The notes under the pieces were generated by a model. It did not search any database and was not told the origin of the DNA. It saw nothing but the letters and a program-made list of their open reading frames with translations. This document shows, one piece after another, positions 18,726 through 28,688 of a stretch of 64,000 nucleotides of DNA. Source of the stretch: Pyropia yezoensis (lineage: Eukaryota > Rhodophyta > Bangiophyceae > Bangiales > Bangiaceae); the NCBI GenBank assembly GCA_009829735.1, contig CM020619.1, positions 7,616,375-7,680,374 of the forward strand. Direction: 5' to 3'. The stretch's first letter is position 1. Every line of letters starts with the position of its first letter. A program made the position numbers and the translations under genes.

Positions 18726-20468
18726 ATGGCGTCGTACCGCGGCGGCTCCGCCGCCGACGCCCGCCGCATCACCCGCCTCGTCGACGAACGCGCGGCGCGG
18801 GCGGCGGCGCACACCCGCGCGACGGGGGTGGGCGCCCTTGACGCCGCGTCCGTGTCGGCCGCCGCCGTCGCGTCGGTGCGGGGGGCTTCTGAGCGGGCGG
18901 TCGGGGCTGGGGGTGCGGCGCTATCCCTGCTGCCGGCTGTGACGCCCGCCACGTCGACGGGGGGGGCGGTTGGGGGGGGAGGGGAAGGGGTGTCACGTCG
19001 AGGCGTCGGTGGGGGGGCAGCAGAGGGGCGGCGCGCTGGCGGCCTGGCGACCCCCGCCGCCGCCGCCGCCGCTGTCACGGCCGCCACCCCCACCGCCGCC
19101 GCTGCCGCCGACACCGCGGGTGGGGGCTCCGCGCGGGGCGGCGTCGTTGCCGCGTCGAGCGCGGCCACCGACGCGGCCGCTCCCGCCACCGCCACCGCGG
19201 CCGCCGCCGCCGCCGCCGCCGCCGCCGGGGGTGGCGGCAAGTACGCGACGCGCGTGGACGCGGTGGAGGACCTGCTGCGGTCCGACACCGTCGGCCTCGT
19301 ATCCGCGGCGGACTTTCGTGCAAAACGCCAGTTCCTCGAGCGCTGTGCCGCGGACGTGGCCGAGGTGCGCGCCGCCGCCGCGCGGCGCGAGGAGGTGGAC
19401 GCGCGGCAGGCGCGGCTGGCCAAACGGGCCGACGGCGCCAAGCTGTCGTTTGCGTTTGACGATGAAGATGGGGAGGAGGATGACGACGACGATGATGACG
19501 ACGACGGCGGTGGGGGCAGCAGCAGCGGCCACCGCGGAACCGGCACGGAACGGGGCCGACGGCGCGTGGTGTCCGGTGCGGCGGGCCGAGGTGCGCCTGC
19601 ACATGGGGGTGGGGGCGGCGGCTCTCCGTCAGAGGGGGCTGGCAGTGGTGGTGGTGGGGATGGCGGCGGCCGGTCGGGCGCGCCAGACGGTGCGGGCGCT
19701 GCCGCTGCCGCCGCTGCCGTCGCCGCCCCCACCCCTGCAGGGGCGGCCGGGCAAGTCGTCAAGGGAAAGTCGCCCGCCGCGGCGGCGGCTGCCCCACCCT
19801 CCCCGGGGCGTGGACTAGACGCTGCGGTTTTGCCGCCCGCGACGTCAGTGACGGCGGTAGCGGCAGCGGCGGCGGCTGCCACGACCGGCAGCGCCCCCCC
19901 CCCGGCGAAGCGCGTAAAGGTGGGCAAGAACCCCACCGCCGACACGTCCTTCCTCCCCGACCGTTCTCGCACTGTCGCTGCGGCGGCGGAGCGAGCACGC
20001 CTTGCGCAGGCGTGGCACAATGAGCAGGCGGCGGCCAAAGCGGAGCCTGTCACCATCACCTACTCGTACTGGGACGGGCGGGGCCACCGGCGGACGCTGA
20101 CGTGCCCCAAGGGCACCACCATTGGCAAGTTCCTTGCGCTCGTGCAGACCCAGTTCCACGCCCTCCGTGCCGTCTCGCCCGACCAGCTGATGTTTGTCAA
20201 GGAGGACCTCATTATTCCCAGCCACTACTCCTTTCACGACTTTATCGTCCGCAAGGCGCGGGGCAAGAGTGGGCCCCTGTTCACCTTTGACGTTGTCGAG
20301 GACGTGCGCCTCGTCAATGACGCGAGCGTGGAGAAGGCCGATGCGCACGCTGGCAAAGTCGTGGAGCGCCGCTGGTACGAGCGCAACCGCCACATCTTCC
20401 CGGCCAGCCGTTGGGAGCCGTGGGACCCCAACAAGGTGTATGAGCAGTACACTATCCACGGGGCCTGA
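18726..20468 (+). CDS. XAP5: XAP5/FAM50 family nuclear protein (580 aa)
   Basis: The C-terminal ~180 residues are a full XAP5 domain: [13 protein letters not shown], an [13 protein letters not shown] strand, [31 protein letters not shown], and the end [23 protein letters not shown]5 (FAM50A in animals, XCT in Arabidopsis) is a nuclear factor linked to splicing, chromatin and the circadian clock. The N-terminal part starts MASYRGG with a conserved-looking helix ([20 protein letters not shown]). A middle block ([38 protein letters not shown]) matches the usual coiled and acidic segment. Long Ala/Gly/Pro runs make it larger than the ~340 aa of animal homologues. The start is the first ATG of the conserved frame. 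It appears single-exon and converges with the hydrolase gene. Confidence 0.92.
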   Translation: MASYRGGSAADARRITRLVDERAARAAAHTRATGVGALDAASVSAAAVASVRGASERAVGAGGAALSLLPAVTPATSTGGAVGGGGEGVSRRGVGGGAAEGRRAGGLATPAAAAAAVTAATPTAAAAADTAGGGSARGGVVAASSAATDAAAPATATAAAAAAAAAAGGGGKYATRVDAVEDLLRSDTVGLVSAADFRAKRQFLERCAADVAEVRAAAARREEVDARQARLAKRADGAKLSFAFDDEDGEEDDDDDDDDDGGGGSSSGHRGTGTERGRRRVVSGAAGRGAPAHGGGGGGSPSEGAGSGGGGDGGGRSGAPDGAGAAAAAAAVAAPTPAGAAGQVVKGKSPAAAAAAPPSPGRGLDAAVLPPATSVTAVAAAAAAATTGSAPPPAKRVKVGKNPTADTSFLPDRSRTVAAAAERARLAQAWHNEQAAAKAEPVTITYSYWDGRGHRRTLTCPKGTTIGKFLALVQTQFHALRAVSPDQLMFVKEDLIIPSHYSFHDFIVRKARGKSGPLFTFDVVEDVRLVNDASVEKADAHAGKVVERRWYERNRHIFPASRWEPWDPNKVYEQYTIHGA

Positions 20469-21425
20469 CGCGCTGACGAGGCTGGTGTGGCGGCCGAGGC
20501 GCTGGCACCGCCATATGGCAGCAGCGTCGGTGAGGAGAGGGGTGGCCGCTGTTACCCGCCTTGCGAGAGGGGGGGAGGCACATGGGGGCAGGGGCCGGGG
20601 GACGGGAAGGGGGCATGACGGCAGGGAGGAAGGGGGGGAGCTTGTGATGAGCACGCGGGCAGCACCGTCCGCCCGCCACCGCGACGTACTCGAAGGCGTT
20701 GCGCCGCGAGGCGGTAGGGGTGGCGGACGTGCCCGCACGCCGCCGCTGCTGCCGCACACCCGTTCCCCGCCAAGCTGCGTCGCTGATGGCGGTGGCGCCC
20801 GACGCCGCCGCCGCCGCTGCTGTCGGGGCTGCGCGTCCCGCTGTCGCTGCGGTCATGCTGGCGGCACCCAGTGGGCGGCGCCCTCCTGGTGGTTCCGTCG
20901 TCCGTGTGGCCCTGTTTGGCAGCGGCACCGGGGTGACGGCGCCCCCGCGGTGGCGGCGGTGACGGGGCGCCCCCGGCCCCCATGGGCGCCCCCACTGCCA
21001 GCTGGTGTAGTGGCGCCGCCGCCGCCTGCCGGCCGGCTGCCTCCCCTGCCCGTCACGCCCCCACCCCGCGATCCCGTCGCGGCGGGGGTCAACCCCGCGG
21101 CGGTCCGCCGTCGTGCCTCTAGCTGGTCACCGGCCCTCCACTTGCCTCCACCATGCTGCCCGGGTGTGGGGGGGATACCGCATGCGGCCAGACGCAGCCG
21201 CTTTTCTCTTCTTTTTTTGTTGTGGTTGCCCGCCGACATTGCAAAAAGGATGTGACAAGAAATGAGAAAGACTGTATATACCTCAGGCTAGTCGATGCGC
21301 GACGAGGTCGAGCGCTCCCATGTCACCGTCTGGCGGGTGCCGCCTTCCCTGTGAGCGGGGCCAGGACCAGTAGGGCAGCCGCCCGCCCGTCTTGGGGCGC
21401 GCCCGTCCACCCCGCGGGGGGCGAG
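20469..21425. other. Convergent intergenic region, XAP5/hydrolase
   Basis: About 950 bases between two tail-to-tail genes. It must hold both 3' ends. It is GC-rich until a short AT-richer patch near 21195-21290 that could contain poly(A) signals. No gene recognised. Confidence 0.6.
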
Positions 21426-23213
21426 TTAAAACGGGGTCAGACGCATCAAGGCCCCCCGCAAGCCGGCGAAAGCCGAAAAGACGGCCCCCCCCAGGCCACG
21501 ACCCGGGCGGCGGTTCCCGTCCCTCCCCCCCACGCCCGCCTCCCCCCCCGAGCCGTCGCCGTCGGCCGTGTCCGGCGCCGCCACTGCCGCGTACGCCGCG
21601 GTCGGCACGTCGCTGAGGACCGCCTCCCACACCAGGTGCGACACGGGGTCGTCGGTAATGTCCATGTGGGAGCCGGCCACGTCAATCTTCGTCCCCGGCG
21701 GGGGTGCGTTCACAAACTCGTCCGCTTCGACGCTGAGCAAGTGGCCAGGGGCAAGGCCGTAGCTCTGGGTAGCGTTTTCCATTTTGACACGCCGGGCGGC
21801 GATAGCCGGCGCCAGGTCCGCACAGGCGCCCACGGCCCCCAGCGGGGGCCCGTACATGAGCGCGTAGCTGGACAGCGCCTTGTCAGAGGCAGAGTGGGTG
21901 AGCACCACCGGCCCCGCGATGGGGCACTGGCCCCCCCCCTCCACCACCCGCCGGTACGCGCCGCCCGGCCGCAACGCCCGAGTCGGCACCGCCGCCTGGA
22001 GGAGAGACAGTGAATGCAGGCGGGCGGGGAGGCCCGCCGAAGCGCTCCGGTCCTTTGGGCCCAGCGCCGCCCCACACACCATGTGGCAGCCCAGGGAGTG
22101 TCCAATGGCGTGGAACTTCACCGCCCCTGTTGAGGCGCGGCCGCCGCTGGCGTTCATGAGCTTGTGCAGCAGGGGGTGGACAGCGGTGCGGCCCAGATGG
22201 GCGGCCCGCCGCTGAAAGGCGGCAAAAACAACATCCGACAACGGCCACAGCAGCAGCTTGAGGGGGGGGAACATGGTGCTCCCGGTACCACCGCCTTCGT
22301 GCCCGCCTGCAGTCTCACACGCGCTGGCGTGCATGGGGTCGGCTTGGGCGGCGGCGGCGCCAAGGCTAAACGCCGCGGACGCGCGGGTCTCGTCGTCCCG
22401 GCCCCCCGTCACGTCGTCGTCCTCATCCTCGGAGAGGGGCTCGATGGCGGCACCCACTGCGGCCATCGCGTCGAGGGTGGCTTGCGGCAGCGTGGCCGCC
22501 GCGGCGGGCTTGACGCCCGCAGCCTTGGCCGCCGCCATTGCCCCGCCCGCAGCCGCGGTGGAGCCGCCACTGGCGGGGGAGCCGCCGGTGGTCCCCTCTG
22601 CCGCCGCCGCCTCTGCGGCGGCCAGCACGCCCGCCGCCGCCTCTGGCACCACCACCGACTCGGCGAGGGTGTTGAGCGCCGCAGCGGCGGCAGGGTCTGC
22701 CCGCAGTCTCTCCGCGTCGTCGCCATCCAGGACGGCTGCCAGCGCCGTAGCCTGGGCAGCGACGGTAATGGTGGCGGGGTCCCCGCCCCCCTTGCCCTTC
22801 CCCCCGGCGGCAGCGTCAATGGCAGTAGCAAGGATCGCATCCGGCAGGGTTGCACCGCTCATGTCCCCAAACTTGGACGGCCACTGCACGCCAATGAGGA
22901 GGGGGTTGAAGTGCGACCCTTCACGCGCCGCCGCCGCCAGCTTCACGTCGGAGCTGTCGTCGGCCATGGCGCTCATCCACGTTTCGTATTGCCCGTGCGC
23001 GCCGGCAGCAGAGGTGTTCCACCCGTGGCAGACGACAAAGACGTCCGTGACGGGGTTTGATTTCCGCTCTAAGCGGCGGGCCAGCTCGTCCGACATGTAC
23101 CAGGGGCGGCCCCCATCGGGCATACCGTCTACCTCCACCTGCTCCTTCCCGCGGGCATTGTAGGCTATGAGATAGTAGTGGAGGCCGGGCGTCTTGAGCG
23201 GCAGAATGGGCAT
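21426..23213 (-). CDS. Alpha/beta-hydrolase family protein (595 aa)
   Basis: The N-terminus starts MPILPLKTPGLHYYLIAYNARG and has the oxyanion-type motif CHGWN (residues ~62-66). The nucleophile elbow AIGHSLGCHM sits at about residue 370. A C-terminal GSHMDITDD supplies a plausible catalytic His. Order and spacing fit an alpha/beta-hydrolase of lipase or esterase type, but a ~200-residue Ala-rich, acidic insert (SEDEDDDVTGG) separates the first strands from the elbow. The substrate cannot be told. No signal peptide or membrane segment is seen. The frame is continuous, so it appears to be one exon; the start is the first ATG of the conserved frame. The C-terminal Gly/Ala tail is low-complexity. 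Confidence 0.75.
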   Translation of the reverse strand: MPILPLKTPGLHYYLIAYNARGKEQVEVDGMPDGGRPWYMSDELARRLERKSNPVTDVFVVCHGWNTSAAGAHGQYETWMSAMADDSSDVKLAAAAREGSHFNPLLIGVQWPSKFGDMSGATLPDAILATAIDAAAGGKGKGGGDPATITVAAQATALAAVLDGDDAERLRADPAAAAALNTLAESVVVPEAAAGVLAAAEAAAAEGTTGGSPASGGSTAAAGGAMAAAKAAGVKPAAAATLPQATLDAMAAVGAAIEPLSEDEDDDVTGGRDDETRASAAFSLGAAAAQADPMHASACETAGGHEGGGTGSTMFPPLKLLLWPLSDVVFAAFQRRAAHLGRTAVHPLLHKLMNASGGRASTGAVKFHAIGHSLGCHMVCGAALGPKDRSASAGLPARLHSLSLLQAAVPTRALRPGGAYRRVVEGGGQCPIAGPVVLTHSASDKALSSYALMYGPPLGAVGACADLAPAIAARRVKMENATQSYGLAPGHLLSVEADEFVNAPPPGTKIDVAGSHMDITDDPVSHLVWEAVLSDVPTAAYAAVAAPDTADGDGSGGEAGVGGRDGNRRPGRGLGGAVFSAFAGLRGALMRLTPF

Positions 23214-23917
23214 GGTGGCCGGCGGGTGTGGGGGGGGGGGCGGTGGGAGCGGGATGGGGGGGCGGAGACAGGCGGGGATGCGGACGTGCAGTGGGCAATA
23301 TCAGAGGTGCGTGAGCGATGGCGAATGGAGGAGGCTGTCGCTCCAATGCGTCAGCTGCTCGCAACGACGACGTTGGCGGCAGTGGAAATAGGGGGAGGGC
23401 TTGCGGGAGTCGGGGGTGGCGCTGGGGTCGAAGCACAGGCGGCGGAAACCGGCGACGTGCAGGAGAGCAGCGTCCAGCTGCCGGCGGCAGACTCTTTGGA
23501 AGACTCTATTGCTGCTGGTGCCCGTCGGCTCCCCCCCCACGGGCGACTACAGTCATCGCACCACGTCCTCTGCGCCCAATGACCTGCCGCCGAGGACGGG
23601 GCTGGTGATGAGAGGAAGGGATGGACGGAGGGGAGCTCGACAGCGGCACACTGTTTAGAGGTCGGGCAATGGCGGTCTCGCCTCTCGAAGGAAGGCCGTG
23701 TGCGGTGGGCCGCTTGCCCCCCAACTGACCCCCCACGGGATTTTGTGCTCCCCGCTCCAGTTGCCGCGCCTCGCAAGCCCCTGATCAGCTGCAGCACAGG
23801 GCGCTTCAGGTACACGAGAGACTTTCAGCAACGAGCCTTCACACAAGGACTCATCATCTCCTCGTTAGATAGATATGTCGGTAAATACATAGGTAAAGTG
23901 GCACGGTCGTTGCGTAC
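23214..23917. other. Upstream region of the hydrolase gene
   Basis: About 700 bases that should contain the hydrolase promoter (reading leftward). Overlapping frames at 23178-23815 lack any recognised domain and mostly shadow one another. No clear TATA box. Confidence 0.5.
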
Positions 23918-24179
23918 CTATGGTACGTTGCAGAAAAAAGATACACGGAGCGTTCTTTTCTCATTCCACCGAGAACCTTCATGCCACGGGCCTGAGCCAA
24001 TCAGGTGCCTTGACGGTATGCCCCGGTGTAATGCGCCCCACATGAGCGGCGGTGGGTCCGTTTCGGGAAACCATGCCAGGACGCTCATCAACTGGAGAGC
24101 GAGTACAGCACGTGGGGAGGGCCACGACACGGCGGGGGGGGGGGGGGCGGTGTCGCGGCCGGCGTCGACGAAGGCAGCA

Positions 24180-24420
24180 TCGTCGGCACCATCGACGGCA
24201 GCATCGACGGCGGCGGCGACAGCGATAGCGGCGCGACGGCGGCGGCAACGGCGGCAGCAGCGGCGGCAACGGCGGCGGCAACGGCGGCGGCAACGGCGGC
24301 GGCAACGGCGGTAGCAACGGCGGCGGCGACGGCAGCGGCGACACCGGCGACACGGGCGGCGTGAACGGCAACGGCGGCGGCAAGGACAGCGACGGCGACG
24401 TGGACGGCGATGGCGGCGAC
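24180..24420. repeat. (GGCGGCAAC)n-type triplet repeat
   Basis: Imperfect tandem GGC/AAC/GAC triplets, open in all frames. It generates several spurious Ala/Thr or Arg/Gln frames. Confidence 0.85.
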
Positions 24421-24432
24421 GACGTTGCGTTT

Positions 24433-24458
24433 GGGGGGGGGGGGGGGGGGGGGGGGGG
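24433..24458. repeat. Homopolymer G26
   Basis: Uninterrupted run of 26 G. It is likely unstable in length and prone to sequencing or assembly error, and can form G-quadruplex-like structure. Confidence 0.9.
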
Positions 24459-27400
24459 CGCGGGGCAGACGGCCGTGTGCATTCTTCGGTGGGGGTGAGG
24501 CAGGTCACAGGAAGCTGTGGCTACGATTTTTCATGGGGCGCGGGGTCGGTGTTTTGGCTGGGGGGTGTTGTGGCGGTAGCAGCGCTAGAGAGTGGAGGGG
24601 GAGGTTTCCAAGGGCTGCTAGATTCCCTTTTTGGAGGGGGAGGGCAGGGGACGTTGATGGCTTTCTGCGTTCGGGGCATTCTGGTGACGCATGGCGGCGG
24701 GGTTTTTGTGTGGGCGAGGGCGGCTACGGCGATGGCGGGCGGTTTGATAGCTGGATGGGAGGGCGGAGGGAAGGTCCATCGGCGCAAGGGGAAACGGGCA
24801 GGGTAAAGTCACTGTTTGAATTGGAGTGGAGTGGGTGGCGGCGACAACAGTGGCGGTGGTGTTAGCTGCCGTCGCCTGCGCCCGCGTCAGCGCCGGTGTT
24901 TTCCTTTCCGTTGCGGGCGCAGGGGGGCAGGCGCGGTGGCTCCGCTGGGAAGAAGGGATATGAGGGAAAGAGCGGGTAACTTCCGGTGCAGCGGGAGAAG
25001 GAGGAAGGTGGTGTTGGGATGGTGCAGGGCGTCGTGCGGGCTGATTTCTGGGGGGGCCTTGGGAAGGTCTGCCCAACAGGCCAAAAAGCATGGACGCACT
25101 TCATGCTCAAAACACGATGTGCCTTGACGCGATGTCGTGCACTTGCGCCCCTTCCCGAGGCATGACCCCCCCCCACGCCACCCACACGGGGGGCGCCTTC
25201 CCCTTGCTTCCTGGGGCCGCGCACTGTCGGCGCCTGTGGAGAACCTACTCCACCTGGGCACGCCCCCCCGCACTGCACTCCACCTGCCAAAGGTGGAACC
25301 CCCAGAGGGAAGCGGGCTGGGAGGGCTTGCCTCCCTGATGTGCCTGGTCCATCAGAGGGGTCCATGAGGGGAGGGGGGGGGAGAGGCCGCTTCATCAGGA
25401 GCATGAGGGGCACCTGCCCGAGGTGCCTCAACGGGCACTGAAACGGCCATCTCAAAAACGATGACCCGCACACGGAAAAAGGTCCTCAAAACAATGGCCT
25501 CCAGCCGTCCCCTGACTCCTCTCTAAAATCGACTACCCCTCTTCTAAGCCTCAGTTAGCACATAGGCCCGGACCGACCCCCGAGCCGGGCAAATCAATGC
25601 GAAAAGGATGGCCCCATTTCAGGGTCGACAGCAGCCGGTCCACCCAGGGTGTCCCTGAAAGCGGTACACCGTCCAGGGGACCCAAGGACCTCATGAGTTC
25701 GCATGGGGCTCTGTGATCCTTCTGTCAGCATGGCGCCCGTGGACCCCGCCACGGCCTGTGTGGAGCCCGGGCCCGAGCCCAGAAAAACCTCCAAGTGTGT
25801 TTTTTGTGCAACGTACCATAGCTAAAGGTATCGTACAGGTACAGTGCGTACGCGGTTATATGACAGGGCCATCCGAGGAAGTAGCCCACTGATGTTCCAG
25901 CCCATGTTCCACTTGAACGTCACCGTACCGCACGTGTGTACACAGACTTAAGTTAAATCAATGGTATTTGGACTCCGGCAATACCGAGGGATGACAGGCA
26001 GCCGATCGAGTGTTCCGACCAAGTCAACGCAAGCAGGAGGTAGGTGCGGTGTGGGGGAGCTGGTGGAGCGTAGGGGGGGTGCGCCTGGAACGATTGAGGC
26101 ACAAACTCGTCGAAAAATTGAGTAGCACACCAACTGGGCTCACTCTCCTTCCTCTACTCCACTCAGAACCATATCCACCGTCTCTTCAATGGCCTCGACA
26201 TCGTCCTCGGCAGCGAGCCACAGACGCACAGCCCACGCCTGGTCGGCGTCCCCAACCCCCTCAAACTCCCCAGAGACAGCAGTGTTGGCCATCAGCGAGA
26301 TGATCTCGGACACGTCCATGTGGGCGTTGTCAAACGGAGTCACCACGCCGTGCGCCCGCCGGCGCACCTCCGCAATCGCCTCCGGCGGAAGCACGTCGGC
26401 TTTGAGCCAGCAGTTTGCCAGCTGCGCCGCGGGCATTGCGCTCCACTCCTCGAGGATGATTCTCGCCGCGTCCATCAAATGGGCTTGGCCGCCGACGTCC
26501 AAACCCCCACCACGTGGCACACGGGGCGGCGGGGCTCCCGAGGCAACCAGCGCGTCAATGTTCGAAACCACCTGCTGTAGCAAGCAAAACTTGTACCGAC
26601 GCTTCAAAGCTGCTATCACCCCGGCATCGAGAGGTTGAAGGACAGCCGTCGTGTTGGGTGGCAATTCGATAATCGTGACTTGTGGGTCCGCAATGGCACT
26701 GTGGCAGCCGAGGTTGTCCATTATGAGGTACACATGACTGGCCGTCCGCTGTCGAATCGCAGGCAAGAGTACCTCCTTAAGCCATCGCTGGAACACAGAG
26801 GAGTCCGTCCATGCAGAGCGTTGGGAGAAGTATGGCAGGGGGCAACGGTTACCCGGCCCCGTGAAGCACAGTGGCTGCGCCGCCTTGCCAATCATAGTCA
26901 CCGGGTGCTTTACCTACCCTGTTGCATTGCAACATGAAGTGAGGGTCACGCAATCCTTGCTCTTCATCGCCTTCGACCCGCGCTCACGCCGACGGTCCTC
27001 CACTGGTACGTACGAGCGGGATGGCAAACCGCGGTACAGCAACCCAGTTTCGTCAACGTCGTAGATCAAATCAGGGTCTACACCTCGTAGCTGGCGACGA
27101 ATGTCGTCCATCCGCGCCGCTGCCTCCTCCACATTGGCTGAAGCGCCGGCGCCGTGTAAAGCAACGCTGGCCCATCAGAAGCGTCGTGCCCAATTCTGCA
27201 GGTAGCCATTGGAGGCCGAGAAATTGGTGACGTCCAGAGAAGTGGCAATCTGCAAAGCCTTGCACCGTAGAATCGCGAGGGAAATCGGCACACGTTTCCT
27301 GCCCCGGGCACGCACAGCATGGCACCAAGCAGCCAGTCTCGAGTCAATTTCCGGGAAAGCAGTCGTCTTCGTAGTCACGGCAGTGGCCGGCACCCCAGCC

Positions 27401-28108
27401 ACAGCTCTCTCGAGGTAGACGCCACGACGCCGGTAGGTGTTCCGCAGGGCGGTGTCGGAGTACGCCCCGCCTAACTGCCAGGAGATATAGCTCCATGTCT
27501 TGCCAGTGTCCCGCCAGCGGATCACGCGAAGCTTAGTAGCGAGAGACATGGGGGTCCGTGCTCGCCGCGCCCCCCCCACAGCACGGGCCGGAACCCTGGC
27601 CCTCGGCGGTGTCGTGAGCACGGCGTGTGCGGTCACGGCTGCGACGTGGGCAGCCGCCCTTATCCCGCTCGACCACTCAGGCGGTCCGCCAGGATGTGCC
27701 AGAGCAACCGTGGCCTCAGCCGCTGCGGCGGCCGCGTCAGCAGCACAAGCAATCGCGACGGGTGCTCGCTGGGTAGGCACCGGCGCGCACTGCAGGTGTC
27801 CCGCGGACGGCCCCGTCGGGGCGATCGCTGAGTCCGCCGCCGCGGATGCGGGGGGCACGGACGCCGCCAACACAGGTCCCGCGGGCAGGGAGGCAGCCGA
27901 CTCAGGCACGGTGGCCAGGCGCGCCGACGTAGCCGCGGTCGCCCCTAACAGGCTCACAGGCCCTACTGGAGACAGGGCGTGCGCTGAGGCACTTCCCGGG
28001 TCTCTTAGCGGGGCGCCGGCTGGGGCCCGCTGTAGCATCCCCGGCCCCGACTTGGCGCCGACCCGGGACTGCGACCAGAGGGCACCAGGTGCCAGAGCAC
28101 GCCCGCCG

Positions 28109-28602
28109 TGTGGTGATGGTTGGCGGCCGTGGCCCGTGCCCGGCACTGGGATGCGGTGGACTACGCTACCCACACGTGAGAGAGGGATTTCTGATGGGTT
28201 TTTGCATACTTGTGAGGGGCTTGATTTGAGAGAATTTGAGTGTGAGATTAGCGAGGGGGAATAGAATTAGTAGTGATAGTGGCCCCCGACCTGACGAGGT
28301 TAGACTCGGGTCGGGGCCACTCGGGGGTACGGGGGGGGCTACCTGGCCAACGTGCCGAGGCTCCCCCAGATGCACGTTAAGAGGGACAGCGAGGCGCCCT
28401 TGGCCTGCGCCCTCAGGAAAAAGACAACTGCGCGTTTGCTTTCCTCTTCCCCGTGTGCACGACCGTGCGTATCTGTTTGCTCTGCGAGCAGGCACGTGAG
28501 GCAACAGGCATACCACTCTCGTAGTTCCCCTTTCTGTGTTACCTGTCCCTTTCCTCCGAGGGATATTGACACGTGTCTGAGAGGATCGAGTTTTATACCA
28601 CA
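28109..28602 (+). repeat. 5' LTR of the second Ty3/gypsy element
   Basis: Starts TGTGGTGATGG and ends TTTATACCACA, with an inverted TGTGG/CCACA at its edges. Matches 36975-37466 almost throughout. Confidence 0.95.
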
Positions 28603-28609
28603 TATTTGT

Positions 28610-28627
28610 TGGAGCAGCAGGGGATTG
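28610..28627 (+). promoter_or_regulatory. Putative tRNA primer-binding site
   Basis: TGGAGCAGCAGGGGATTG lies 7 bases after the 5' LTR. Its complement ends in CCA and carries AATCCC where a tRNA T-arm would be. The tRNA was not identified. Confidence 0.4.
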
Positions 28628-28688
28628 GAGTGTTTGAGAAGAGACATTTGGGAGCAGCGGTTGGGTTGTTCCTGTTCTGTCTTTTTCT

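Larger units (their letters stand above)
23918..25821. mobile_element. Putative non-autonomous DNA transposon bounded by inverted repeats (1.9 kb)
   Basis: CTATGGTACGTTGCA followed by G and six A's at the left end recurs inverted at the right end (T run, then TGCAACGTACCATAG). The match covers 15 exact bases plus the A run. Nothing inside resembles a transposase. The interior holds a GGC/AAC triplet repeat, a 26-G run and GC-rich sequence. No target-site duplication was found, so the superfamily is unknown. The pogo-type element begins only 20 bases further on, so this may be an accumulation site. Confidence 0.45.

Noticed and set aside
18626-20059. 477-aa minus-strand open frame
   Set aside because: Antisense shadow of the Ala/Gly-rich part of XAP5; the + strand carries a recognisable domain and this one does not.
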